DNA from: CAYRSS01 sp964426945
Lineage (GTDB): Bacteria; Planctomycetota; Phycisphaerae; UBA1845
NCBI GenBank assembly: GCA_964426945.1
Contig: CAYRSS010000005.1
Location: 62,001 to 126,000, forward strand
Direction of reading: 5' to 3'
Length of the DNA stretch: 64,000 nt
Shown here piece by piece: positions 18,452 to 26,745 of this stretch; the first letter of the stretch is position 1; each line of letters opens with the position of its first letter. The position numbers and the translations under genes were made by a program. Below the pieces are notes generated by a model. The model worked only from the letters and a program-made list of their open reading frames with translations, ran no database searches and had not been told where the DNA came from.

Positions 18452-18606
18452 GGAAAGACCGGCTGGGGGCGCCCTTCCTCGCGGCCTGTGCCGCAGAGGC
18501 GCGGTCCGGGAAACCGGCCCGGGGCCGCCGCCGCAGACGGGCGCTGCCGCCTCGTGGTCGTCGCGGCGGCGCCGGGTAGCAGAAACCTTCTGATGGGAGA
18601 GTTCAA

Positions 18607-18831
18607 ATGCAGTTGTCACGATGGAACAAGGCCCGTAAGTCGCTGTGTGTGCTCGGGGCCGCAGGCATGCTCGGCCAGTTCGGCGGTTGCCAGATCCCTG
18701 ACATCACGATCCCGACGACGCTCAGCGGAGAAGAGGCCCTGATCACGGTCATCCGCGGCGCGATCCTCACGCCGATCGACGCGTGGGTCACCAACGCCGT
18801 CCGCAACGCCTTCGAAAACGAGGACGACTAG
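18607..18831 (+). CDS. Small exported (probably lipidated) protein, unknown function
   Basis: 74 residues. Basic N-terminus, hydrophobic stretch ('SLCVLGAAGMLGQFGGC') ending in a possible lipidation Cys, then a roughly 45-residue mature part, 'QIPDITIPTTLSGEEALI' followed by an amphipathic helix and an acidic end. ATG with GGGAGA upstream, hairpin after the stop, so it looks like a free-standing gene. I know no family for it. Confidence 0.7.
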   Translation: MQLSRWNKARKSLCVLGAAGMLGQFGGCQIPDITIPTTLSGEEALITVIRGAILTPIDAWVTNAVRNAFENEDD

Positions 18832-18836
18832 GCGGA

Positions 18837-18877
18837 GTGGCGTCCCCGCGCGGCGCGCTTCGGGCGCGACGTGCCAC
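18837..18877 (+). terminator. Hairpin terminator after the small exported protein
   Basis: GTGGC-GTC pairs with GAC-GTGCCAC around an inner CGCGC/GCGCG stem with loop TTCGG, followed by GCGTTTTCG. Confidence 0.45.
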
Positions 18878-18967
18878 GCGTTTTCGTGACCCCCTGGGCG
18901 TATGGAGACGGTGTCACCGGACCGGAGGACGAACCGGGCCGCGCGCCGTCTTGAGGAGACAATCAAC

Positions 18968-20002
18968 ATGAGGAAGTTTGGCAGTGCGATCCGGCTCTGT
19001 GCGGTCGTGGCCTTCGCCGCGACGGCCGCCCGGGCCGATATCATCGAGCTCACCGACGGCAGCCGCATCGTCGGCACCATCGAGCTCGTCCACGAGGGCA
19101 AGGCGACCATCGCCACGGCCTTCGCCGGAACGCTCAAGATCGACGTGGCCACCATCAAGTCTGTTTCCACGGATGCGAAGGTCAACGTCGGCGTCACCAG
19201 TGGCGACGTGCTCGTCGGCCCGGTCAAGCCGGCCGACGGCGGCGGCGTGGTGTCTTCCGAGAAGGGAGAGATCAGCTTCCGCGTCGGCGAGCTCTCGGCC
19301 ATCTGGCCCGAGGGCACGATGAGCCCTGAGGCCCGGGCCCTTCAGCCCAACTGGATCACCACGCTCGAGGCCGGTGTCATCTCCACCGAGGGCAACTCGG
19401 ACACCCTCAACGCCAACGGGCGGTTCGACATGCGCCGCAAGACCAGCGAGGACCTGCTGCAGTTCTACGCCTCGGTGCAGTACTCCGAGCAGGATGACCG
19501 GCGCAGCAAGAACGAATACATCGGCGGCGTCTACTTCGAGCGCAACCTCACCAAAAAGCTGTACTGGTATGCCCGCTTCGAACTGGAGCACGACGAGTTC
19601 GAAGACCTCGACATCCGCGCCACGGCCGCGGCCGGCGTCGGGTACTACTGGGTGAGGGAAGACATCCGCGAGTTCAAGACCCGCGTGGGCGCCGGTTATC
19701 GCCACGAATCGTACGATGACGGCGGAACGCGCAACGACCCCATTCTCGACCTCGGGTATGACTACCGCAGGCAGCTCGCCTCCTGGGCCGAGTACACCCA
19801 CAGCCTGACCTACAGCCCGAATATCGAGGACTTCGCCGAGTACCGGCTGGTCGGCGACATGAACCTCACGTTCCCGATCGGGTCTGAAGATATCTGGAAG
19901 TTCAAGATCGGGTTCAAGAAGGAATACAACTCGAACCCCGCCCCGGATCGCGATCGGCTGGACAGCACCTTCTACAGCAACATCGTGCTGGAGATCAAGT
20001 AA
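18968..20002 (+). CDS. DUF481 outer-membrane beta-barrel protein (YdiY-like)
   Basis: 344 residues. Signal peptide ('AATAARADI'), then a small strand-rich domain ('IIELTDGSRIVGTIELV'), then from about residue 130 a DUF481 barrel with alternating strands such as 'LYWYARFELEHDEFEDLDIR' and ending in 'FYSNIVLEIK'. The family is salt- or stress-induced in enterobacteria, with unknown cargo. ATG with GAGGAGA upstream. A strong hairpin follows the stop. Confidence 0.88.
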   Translation: MRKFGSAIRLCAVVAFAATAARADIIELTDGSRIVGTIELVHEGKATIATAFAGTLKIDVATIKSVSTDAKVNVGVTSGDVLVGPVKPADGGGVVSSEKGEISFRVGELSAIWPEGTMSPEARALQPNWITTLEAGVISTEGNSDTLNANGRFDMRRKTSEDLLQFYASVQYSEQDDRRSKNEYIGGVYFERNLTKKLYWYARFELEHDEFEDLDIRATAAAGVGYYWVREDIREFKTRVGAGYRHESYDDGGTRNDPILDLGYDYRRQLASWAEYTHSLTYSPNIEDFAEYRLVGDMNLTFPIGSEDIWKFKIGFKKEYNSNPAPDRDRLDSTFYSNIVLEIK

Positions 20003-20035
20003 GCGTCCAGGCCTGGCAGCCTGTGAGTCCTTCCC

Positions 20036-20074
20036 AGGCCGCGTCCGGTCACTTCGCGTGATCCGACGCGGCCT
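20036..20074 (+). terminator. Terminator after the DUF481 gene
   Basis: A 17-base-pair stem (AGGCCGCGTCCGGTCAC with its partner; one mismatch, one G-U), loop TTCGC, followed by TTGTTCG. Confidence 0.58.
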
Positions 20075-20128
20075 TGTTCGCGATAGAGCGCCCGGCGGCG
20101 CGAATCTCCGCCGGCTGAGGAAACCGAC

Positions 20129-20587
20129 ATGAAAATCATGAAGGAGGTCAAGGAGTTTGCGCTCCGCGGCAACGTCATCGACATGGCCGTCGGCATCATC
20201 ATGGGCGCTGCATTCACGACCGTGGTCAAGTCGGTCGTGGACGACGTCATGATGCCGCCGCTGGGAGTGCTGGTCGGCGGGATGGACTTTTCCGACCTGA
20301 AGCTGACCGTGAAAAACCCTCCCATGACCGAGGACGGCATCATCATGGTCAACCCCAAGACGGGTAAGCCCTTTGAGCCGGTCAACATCCGCTACGGCGC
20401 ATTCCTGAACACGCTCATCAACCTGTTCATCGTCTCCCTGGCGATCTTCATGCTCATCAAGGGCATCAACACCCTGCGGCGGCGATTCGAAGCCGGCGAG
20501 GAGGCCCCCGCGGCCGGCCCACCACCGCCGACGCGGGATCAGGAACTGCTCACCGAAATCCGCGACCTGCTCAAGAAGCGGGCCTGA
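20129..20587 (+). CDS. mscL: Large-conductance mechanosensitive channel MscL
   Basis: 152 residues, usual length. Homopentameric channel that releases solutes on hypo-osmotic shock. It has the cytosolic N-terminal helix, TM1 'NVIDMAVGIIMGAAFTTVVK', the periplasmic loop, TM2 'FLNTLINLFIVSLAIFMLIK' and the C-terminal helix 'DQELLTEIRDLLKKRA'. Independent of its neighbours: its own ribosome-binding site (GAGGAAA) and hairpins on both sides. Confidence 0.97.
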   Translation: MKIMKEVKEFALRGNVIDMAVGIIMGAAFTTVVKSVVDDVMMPPLGVLVGGMDFSDLKLTVKNPPMTEDGIIMVNPKTGKPFEPVNIRYGAFLNTLINLFIVSLAIFMLIKGINTLRRRFEAGEEAPAAGPPPPTRDQELLTEIRDLLKKRA

Positions 20588-20607
20588 CCATCGCACTTGG
20601 CTAACGC

Positions 20608-20641
20608 GGCGGGCGTCGGATCCTTCGGTCCGGCGCCCGCC
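20608..20641 (+). terminator. mscL terminator
   Basis: A 13-base-pair stem (GGCGGGCGTCGGA with TCCGGCGCCCGCC; one G-U pair), followed by CTGTCTCTT. Confidence 0.55.
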
Positions 20642-20776
20642 CTGTCTCTTGCCCCCCCGCCCCCTCCGGCTGACAAGTCTCGACACGCCTGCATGCAACT
20701 TCTGGGCAGCGCCGACCGTCTCACCGGTTGAGCGCCGTTGGTCCGCACGGACCGCGGCGCTACCCGGAGGAGTGAA

Positions 20777-21430
20777 GTGGCCACATCCCCCCGCCGCCGA
20801 CGCGTATCCGTCCGCCGCGCCATGGTCATGGCGCTGCTGGTGTTAATGGGCGTGCTCATGCTGGTCGACCTGGCCTGCACGCTGACGGCGATGCAGCGCT
20901 TCGGATTCGACGCATACAGTGAGGCCAACCCGCTGGCGGCGGCGGTCATGCCGGCGGGGCCGGTCGGCGTCACGCTGTTCAAGCTCCTGCTTGCGGGGAC
21001 GGCCGGGGCGATCCTGATCCGGCACCACCGGCATCGGCTGGTCGCGCCGGCAGCCCTGCTCGCGCTGGGGTTGCACGCACTGGCGGTGCACCGCTGGGCG
21101 GAACACTGGCGTACGCCGGAAGTCCAGACGATCGTCCATGCGTCGCAGCGGGAGCCGGCCTGGCCGCGCGCGGCCGCGTCGGCGCCGATCGCGAAGGCCC
21201 TGCCCGGACCCGCAGCAACCCGAGCCCTTCGCGACTCACTCACGCCGATGCGCGAGCGGGTCGCTGCGACGCGGGCGCAGCTCATGGCGCTGATGAGGAC
21301 CGAAATGGAGGCCGAGTTCGACGAACTGAAGCGGATTCGAGCGGCAGCCGGACCGCACCGGTTACCGGCGCGCCCGCCCCGGAGCGCGCTACCGCCGCGA
21401 TACGACGCGTTGCTGCTTGATACCTGGTGA
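20777..21430 (+). CDS. Membrane protein, DUF5658-like
   Basis: 217 residues from a GTG preceded by GGAGGAG. Three hydrophobic segments in the first half: 'MALLVLMGVLMLVDLACTL' followed by 'SEANPLAAAVMPAGP', 'TLFKLLLAGTAGAILI', and 'LVAPAALLALGLHALAV'. The pattern 'D-x-x-x-T...EANPL' resembles DUF5658-type small membrane proteins. The C-terminal half is basic and helical, perhaps cytosolic. Function unknown. It is convergent with the CoA-transferase fusion, 12 bases away. Confidence 0.75.
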   Translation: MATSPRRRRVSVRRAMVMALLVLMGVLMLVDLACTLTAMQRFGFDAYSEANPLAAAVMPAGPVGVTLFKLLLAGTAGAILIRHHRHRLVAPAALLALGLHALAVHRWAEHWRTPEVQTIVHASQREPAWPRAAASAPIAKALPGPAATRALRDSLTPMRERVAATRAQLMALMRTEMEAEFDELKRIRAAAGPHRLPARPPRSALPPRYDALLLDTW

Positions 21431-21442
21431 GCTGCCGAGGGA

Positions 21443-23329
21443 CTACGCGGGCCGACGCTGCTCAGTGAAGGGGATTCGCAGCTCGTAGACACCGTCGACC
21501 ATGTCGCTTTCGACCGCGTAGCCGCACTTGTGGAAGATGCGGAGCATGCCGTGGTTCTGCACCAGCACGCTGGCAAAAAACCCGGCGATCCCCTGCCGCC
21601 TGGCCGAGGCCAGCAGTTCGGTCATCAGCGCCGTACCCACGCCGCGGCGGTGCCAGTCGTCGCGCACCAGGAACGCCGCCTCGGCGAAGTTGGTTCGCGT
21701 GTCCTTGAGATAGTGGGCCATGCCGATCATCTCGACGTCGTCGCCGCCGGAGCCGGTCAGCACCACGAGGGCCATGTCCTTGTCGTAGTCGATGCGCAGC
21801 AGGTCCTGGAGCTTCTCGTGCGGCATGGTCTGGATCAGGCGGAAGAACCGGCACTGCACCGACTCGGGGGTCAGGCGGTAGAACATGGTCCGCACGAGCG
21901 GCTCGTCCGAGAGCTTCAGCGGCCGGAGGAAGACGCGCGTCTTGCCGTCCTTGAGCGTGATCCATCGCTCCAGCTCTTCGGGATAGATCGGTGCGTGAAT
22001 CTGCGGCTCGATCTGGTCGGGGTACACGAGCTTGCGGGCCTTGGCCTCGGCCAGCAGCCACGGTCGGAACTTCGGGTGGGCGATTTCGATCAGCGCCATG
22101 GCCCGTTCGCGCATCGTCCGGCCGTGCAGATACGCCGCGCCATACTCCGTCACCACGTAGTGTACGTCGCCACGGCTGGTCACGACACCGGCCCCGGGCT
22201 TCAGGATCGGAGTGATGCGCGAAATCGTCTCACCCTCGGCGGTCGATGGCAGCGCGATGATCGGCTTACCCCCGCGCGAGCGCGCCGCACCGCGGACAAA
22301 GTCCACCTGTCCGCCGATGCCGCTGTAGAACATCTGCCCCAGCGAGTCGGCGCAGACCTGGCCCGTCAGATCGACCTCGATGGCCGCATTGATCGAGATC
22401 ATGCGGTCGTTCTGGGCGATGATGAACGGATCGTTCGTGTACTCAGTCGGGTGAAACTCCACCAGCGGGTTGTTGTGCAGGAAATCGTAGACCTTCCGTG
22501 AACCAAGCACGAAGCTCGCGATGATCTTGCCGCGGTGCAGGGTCTTGCGCGAACAATTCACCACGCCCGACTCAATGAGCGGGATCAGGCCGTCGCTGAA
22601 CATCTCCGTGTGCACGCCGAGGTCGCGAAACTCGGTCAGAAAGTGCAGCACGGCGTCGGGGATCGTCCCGATCCCGAGTTGAAGGGTCGCGCCGTCCTCC
22701 ACCAGTGCGGCGATGTGCCGCGCAATCCGGCGGGAGATCTCATCCGGCTGTCCCTGCGGGGCCTCGAGGATCGGATGATCGCACGCCACCAGCCGGTCGA
22801 TCTCGCGAACGTGGATGAAGCAGTCGCCCAGCGCCCGGGGCATCTGCTCATTGACCTCCGCCACGACGATCCGGGCCGCCTCCGTGGCTGACTTCACGAT
22901 GTCCGTCGACACGCCGAAGCTGCAGTAGCCGTGCTCGTCCGGCTCGCTGACCGAGATCAGGGCGACGTCGACCACGACCCGGCCGGTGCGGAAAAGCGCG
23001 GGCACCTCCGAAAGGAAAATCGGGGTGTAGTCGGCACGCCCCTCGGACACGGCGCCGCGGACATTGGGGCCGATGAAGTAGGCGTTGTGCCGGAACCGAC
23101 TGCCCAGCTTCGGCTGCGCGTAGGGGGCGATGCCCAACGTAAGGATGTGGACGATCTCGTTATCGGACAGGTCCTCGCGCGACGTCAGCGCCTCGACCAG
23201 CGACTGCGGCTCGGCCGCCCCCGAGCCGACGAAGACCCGTTGCCCGGGCAGGACACATTGCACGGCATCCCGCGCCGTGAACACTTTGTCGCCGTAACGC
23301 TCACGCCAGTCCGGCATTCGCTCTCGCAT
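21443..23329 (-). CDS. Acetyl-CoA hydrolase/CoA-transferase fused to a GNAT acetyltransferase
   Basis: 628 residues. About residues 1-450 form a class I CoA-transferase/acetyl-CoA hydrolase of the 4-hydroxybutyrate CoA-transferase type, with 'VFVGSGAAEPQSLVEAL', the catalytic-Glu segment 'INAAIEVDLTGQVCAD' and 'SGIGGQVDFVRGAARS'. From about residue 455 a complete GNAT domain follows, with 'AAFLVRDDWHRRGVGTALM' as acetyl-CoA-binding motif A. A CoA-ester enzyme may thus be joined to an N-acetyltransferase that uses or senses acetyl-CoA. ATG was chosen because GCGGAGG lies nine bases upstream; longer frames add no family sequence. Confidence 0.92.
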   Translation of the reverse strand: MRERMPDWRERYGDKVFTARDAVQCVLPGQRVFVGSGAAEPQSLVEALTSREDLSDNEIVHILTLGIAPYAQPKLGSRFRHNAYFIGPNVRGAVSEGRADYTPIFLSEVPALFRTGRVVVDVALISVSEPDEHGYCSFGVSTDIVKSATEAARIVVAEVNEQMPRALGDCFIHVREIDRLVACDHPILEAPQGQPDEISRRIARHIAALVEDGATLQLGIGTIPDAVLHFLTEFRDLGVHTEMFSDGLIPLIESGVVNCSRKTLHRGKIIASFVLGSRKVYDFLHNNPLVEFHPTEYTNDPFIIAQNDRMISINAAIEVDLTGQVCADSLGQMFYSGIGGQVDFVRGAARSRGGKPIIALPSTAEGETISRITPILKPGAGVVTSRGDVHYVVTEYGAAYLHGRTMRERAMALIEIAHPKFRPWLLAEAKARKLVYPDQIEPQIHAPIYPEELERWITLKDGKTRVFLRPLKLSDEPLVRTMFYRLTPESVQCRFFRLIQTMPHEKLQDLLRIDYDKDMALVVLTGSGGDDVEMIGMAHYLKDTRTNFAEAAFLVRDDWHRRGVGTALMTELLASARRQGIAGFFASVLVQNHGMLRIFHKCGYAVESDMVDGVYELRIPFTEQRRPA

Positions 23330-23636
23330 GCGTATCGCCTCCGCGTCGGACGCCCGGCCAGGAAGCCCGGCTGCCGTGCGTAATCTTGCACGTCGTGTGC
23401 CGCTCGCGCCGGATTGGCTCATGCGCGGCGATCCCGGGTGCCGATGCCACCCGTGGGGCCCGCCGCATTCGCCGCGGCGGTGGACTGCGTTTTCCCGCGG
23501 CGACTAGCGTGGTTTCTCGCAGGCGCTGCGCCCCGGCGGCAGGACAACGGGTATAACCCCCTGTCCGCGTTTCGCGCGGTATCTCCTTGTCGCCAGCCGC
23601 CGCGCAGGGCCTGCGCGGCCCGTTCAGGAATCCGGC
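23330..23636. other. Divergent intergenic region, CoA-transferase fusion / coiled-coil protein
   Basis: About 300 bases. It holds the palindrome/-10 combination near 23.55 kb and the CoA-transferase ribosome-binding site (GGAGG). No small gene looks credible. Confidence 0.4.
23542..23566 (+). promoter_or_regulatory. 25-base palindrome overlapping a TATAAC -10, operator candidate
   Basis: Arms GGACA..GGGT and ACCC..TGTCC match at 9 of 12 base pairs around one centre base. TATAAC (23552-23557), a reasonable -10 for the plus-strand gene at 23637, lies in the centre. A bound repressor dimer would block the promoter. Confidence 0.35.
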
Positions 23637-24359
23637 ATGAAGTGGGCTCGATCCATCGCCGCCGTCGGCCTGCTGGCCCTCGCCCTGATCCTTGGCGTCC
23701 AGCAGTTCTCCTCCAGCCGGCTGGCCCGGCAGGTGAGCGAGTTGGAAGCTGAGCGGGACGACCTCCTCGAGCGGATTGCCCGGCTGTGCGCTTCTCGCCG
23801 GGTCGCCCAGATCACCGTCCTGGACCAGTATGTCGACGACCTCGGCCGCACGTGCAGCCAGCTCCAGTGGCAGGAGATCCGCGACGACGGCCTCCTCGCC
23901 CCGCCCGTGCTGGTGAACACGGTCGGGCGAACCGTCTACTTTGAGGCCTTGGTTGTCAAGTTTGACCACGAACATGTCGCCGCGGGCGAGCCGGAGAACG
24001 GCCGCAGCCTGGCGGTCTTCCGCCGGGTGTTCGGCGAGCACCAGGCTCCGGAGGCTTCCACGGACGTCAGCGCCAACGCCGCGACGCTGATGGCCCTGAA
24101 TGGCCCACTGGCTGGCGAGACCCGCCGCTGGGAGCAGTTCTGGCAGCTTCTTGAGGATCAGGAACTGGCCGCCCGTCACGGCGTCCGGTCGGCCCAGTGC
24201 GAGGCCGTCGGGGCGCCGCTTCGTGAGGGTCAGGTCTGGGAAGTGTCGCTCGACGCGGCGGGCGGGCTCAACCTGCGCAAGCGGGAGGAGCGGGTCAGTC
24301 TGCCACCCACGCTCGCCCAGGAACGCCGTGAAGCCCGCGGGGCGGGCGCCGGGCGCTGA
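23637..24359 (+). CDS. Single-pass membrane protein with coiled coil, unknown function
   Basis: 240 residues. N-terminal signal anchor at about residues 5-22 ('SIAAVGLLALALILGVQQF'), directly followed by a coiled coil ('LARQVSELEAERDDLLERI'), then a soluble domain of about 180 residues with no recognised family ('PVLVNTVGRTVYFEALVVKF'). Two Cys (in 'LCASRR' and 'TCSQL') could pair outside the membrane. It is convergent with pilC, 16 bases away. Confidence 0.75.
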   Translation: MKWARSIAAVGLLALALILGVQQFSSSRLARQVSELEAERDDLLERIARLCASRRVAQITVLDQYVDDLGRTCSQLQWQEIRDDGLLAPPVLVNTVGRTVYFEALVVKFDHEHVAAGEPENGRSLAVFRRVFGEHQAPEASTDVSANAATLMALNGPLAGETRRWEQFWQLLEDQELAARHGVRSAQCEAVGAPLREGQVWEVSLDAAGGLNLRKREERVSLPPTLAQERREARGAGAGR

Positions 24360-24375
24360 TCCGCATCGATTCTCC

Positions 24376-25593
24376 CTATCGCAGCGTGCGGGCGATGCTG
24401 AAAATCGGCAAGAGCATGGCCGCGGCGATCGTGCCGACGATTGAGCCGACGACGATGATCATCAGCGGCTCGATCAGGCGCGTGGCCGATGTGATCCCTT
24501 CCTTGAGGTCGCGCTCTACCCAGTCGCTGATCCGCTGCATGACCGACCCGATCTCGCCCGATCGCTCGCCCGCTTCGATCGTCTGGGCCAGCGGACGGGG
24601 GAAAATCGGCGACTCGAGCAGTGCCGTGCTCAGCTGCTGGCCGCGCTGGATCTCGCGACTGACGTCGTCCCACATCTTCTCGTAGTAGTGGTTTCCGACA
24701 ACACGGCGGGTGATGGCCACGGCGTCGAGCATGGACACACCCGAGCCGATCAGCGTGCCCAGCGTGTGCAGGCTGCGCGTCAGTGCCGCCTTGCGCATCA
24801 TGCGGCCCAGAATCGGGAGGTTGAGCAGGATCCAGTGGCCCACGCGCCGCCCCGGCGCCGTGCGGAAGTACACCGTCGCGCCGATCACGGACGCCACGAT
24901 CCCCCCGGTCCACCACGGCCAGTAGTTCGTCAGCCAGTTGCTGACGCCCACGACGAACTTCGTCGCGGCGGGCAGCATGTCCTCCTTGCCTGCATACATC
25001 GTCGTGAACTTCGGTAGCATGTAGGTCATCAGGAAGATGACCACCCCGATCGCCAGCACGAGCAGTACCACGGGATAGGTCAGCGCCCCGCGGACACGGG
25101 TGGCGATGTCACGCTGGTTGGCCAGGTAGGCCCCGATCCGCTCAAACGTCTCGCCGAGGCGGCCGGACATCTCGGCCGCGCGGATGAGGTTGACGAAGAA
25201 CGGGGTGAACACGCGGGGATGCCGGCTCAGGGAGTCTGACAGCGGCTCGCCCGACTCCACTCTGCGGCGGACGTCGGTCAGGACGCGCTTCAGCGCCCCC
25301 GGCGGCGACTGGCGGATGATGCCTTCCAGCGCCTCGGCCACGGGAACGCCCGAATCGAGCATCAGCGAGAGCTGGGCACAGAGGAAGATGAGGTCGGCCT
25401 TGCGCACGCGGCGCGAGCCGCCCGCCTCGATCACTTGGCGAACGTCACGGACCGCGCCGGCCTCGTCGAGGCGCACGATGAACTTGCCCTCGCGGCGCAG
25501 GCGCTGGGCGGCCTCGGTCGGCGAGGCGGCCACGACCTGGCCGCGGAGCGAGGCCCCGCCCGCGTCGCGTGCCACGTAGGTGAACGTCGCCAT
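24376..25593 (-). CDS. pilC: Type IV pilus / type II secretion inner-membrane platform protein
   Basis: 405 residues, usual length for PilC/GspF. Two T2SF domains, each opening with 'F..QLSLMLDSGVPVAEALE' (residues 70-90) or 'RSLHTLGTLIGSGVSMLDAV' (about 270-290), and three membrane helices ('VVLLVLAIGVVIFLMTYML', 'WWTGGIVASVIGATVYF', 'LMIIVVGSIVGTIAAAMLL'). It is the membrane platform on which PilB and PilT act. Last gene of the minus-strand pilus operon, starting three bases after the pilT stop. Confidence 0.95.
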   Translation of the reverse strand: MATFTYVARDAGGASLRGQVVAASPTEAAQRLRREGKFIVRLDEAGAVRDVRQVIEAGGSRRVRKADLIFLCAQLSLMLDSGVPVAEALEGIIRQSPPGALKRVLTDVRRRVESGEPLSDSLSRHPRVFTPFFVNLIRAAEMSGRLGETFERIGAYLANQRDIATRVRGALTYPVVLLVLAIGVVIFLMTYMLPKFTTMYAGKEDMLPAATKFVVGVSNWLTNYWPWWTGGIVASVIGATVYFRTAPGRRVGHWILLNLPILGRMMRKAALTRSLHTLGTLIGSGVSMLDAVAITRRVVGNHYYEKMWDDVSREIQRGQQLSTALLESPIFPRPLAQTIEAGERSGEIGSVMQRISDWVERDLKEGITSATRLIEPLMIIVVGSIVGTIAAAMLLPIFSIARTLR

Positions 25594-25596
25594 CGG

Positions 25597-26718
25597 TTAC
25601 TCCCAGGGTCGCGCCGAGCGCTTTCCGCCGCCCGCGAGTGCGGGCTCGGCCGGTTCACTCAAGCTGCGCTCCAGGCGATCAGGGTCCGCTGCCTTCTTGA
25701 GGGCTTCCTCGCGCGAGACCCGCCCCTGCTGGACCATGCGGGCCAGCGTCTGATCGAGCGTCTGCATGCCTCGGTTGGCGCCGGTCTCGACCATGCCGTG
25801 AATCAGGTGCGTCTCGCCGTCGCGAATGGCACGGGCGATCGCCGGGTGATTGACCAGCACCTCGACGGCCACGGCCACGCCCCGTCCGTCGGCCGCAGGA
25901 AGGAGCGATTGGCAGACAATCGCTCGCAGCGCGCCGGCCAGCTGGATGCGGATCTGCGGCTGCTGCGCCGGTTCGAATACGTCCACCATACGTTCAACCG
26001 TCTGCGCGGCGCTGATCGTGTGCAGGGAGGCGAGCACGAGGTGGCCGGTCTCGGCCGCGGTCACCGCCGTGCGGATCGTCTCCAGGTCACGCATCTCGCC
26101 GATCATGATGATGTCCGGCTTCTGGCGGACGATGTGGCGCAGGGCGTTGACGAACCCCGGCGAGTCGGAGCCGATCTCGCGCTGCTCGATCACGCAGCGC
26201 TCGTTACGGAAGGCGTACTCGATCGGGTCTTCCAGCGTGATGATGTGCGCCGCCGTGCTGCGGTTGATCTCCTGGATCATCGCGGCCATCGTTGTGCTCT
26301 TACCAGAACCGGTGCCGCCGGTGATCAGTACGAGGCCCCGCGGCAGGCGCGCAAAGTCCGCCACCACGTCGGGCAGCCCCAGGCCAGCGAAGTCGGGCAC
26401 GGCGTCGCGCACGAAGCGGATCGCCGCCGCCAGGGAGCCGCGCTGATAGTGGACGTTCACGCGGCAGCGGCCGATCTCGGCCGAGGCGATGGAGAAATCG
26501 ACGTCGCGCTCCTGTTCGAGCCTGGCGCGCTGATGATCGTCCAGTATTTCGAGGATGAGGCTCGAAGCCTCTTCGGCGCTCAGCACCCGGTCGCCGAGCG
26601 GCTTCAGCCGCGCCGACACGTAGACACTTGGCGCCGATCCGGCGACGATCAGCAGGTCGGACGCCTGCAGGGCGTGGGCCTCCTTCAGCAGGCGCAGGCA
26701 GTTGGGTCCGATGGCCAT
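25597..26718 (-). CDS. pilT: Pilus retraction ATPase PilT/PilU
   Basis: 373 residues. Hexameric ATPase that depolymerises pili. It has the Walker A motif 'GGTGSGKST' (about 134-142), the Asp box 'HIITLEDPIEYAF', Walker B 'IIMIGEMRD' and the His box 'AETGHLVLASLHT'. Presence of PilT beside PilB points to a retractile type IV pilus rather than a pure secretion system. The usual C-terminal 'AIRNLIREGK'-like element appears as 'AIRDGETHLI'. ATG with AAGGGG upstream. Confidence 0.95.
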   Translation of the reverse strand: MAIGPNCLRLLKEAHALQASDLLIVAGSAPSVYVSARLKPLGDRVLSAEEASSLILEILDDHQRARLEQERDVDFSIASAEIGRCRVNVHYQRGSLAAAIRFVRDAVPDFAGLGLPDVVADFARLPRGLVLITGGTGSGKSTTMAAMIQEINRSTAAHIITLEDPIEYAFRNERCVIEQREIGSDSPGFVNALRHIVRQKPDIIMIGEMRDLETIRTAVTAAETGHLVLASLHTISAAQTVERMVDVFEPAQQPQIRIQLAGALRAIVCQSLLPAADGRGVAVAVEVLVNHPAIARAIRDGETHLIHGMVETGANRGMQTLDQTLARMVQQGRVSREEALKKAADPDRLERSLSEPAEPALAGGGKRSARPWE

Positions 26719-26745
26719 CCGTTGATCCCCTTCATTTGGCTCGTG

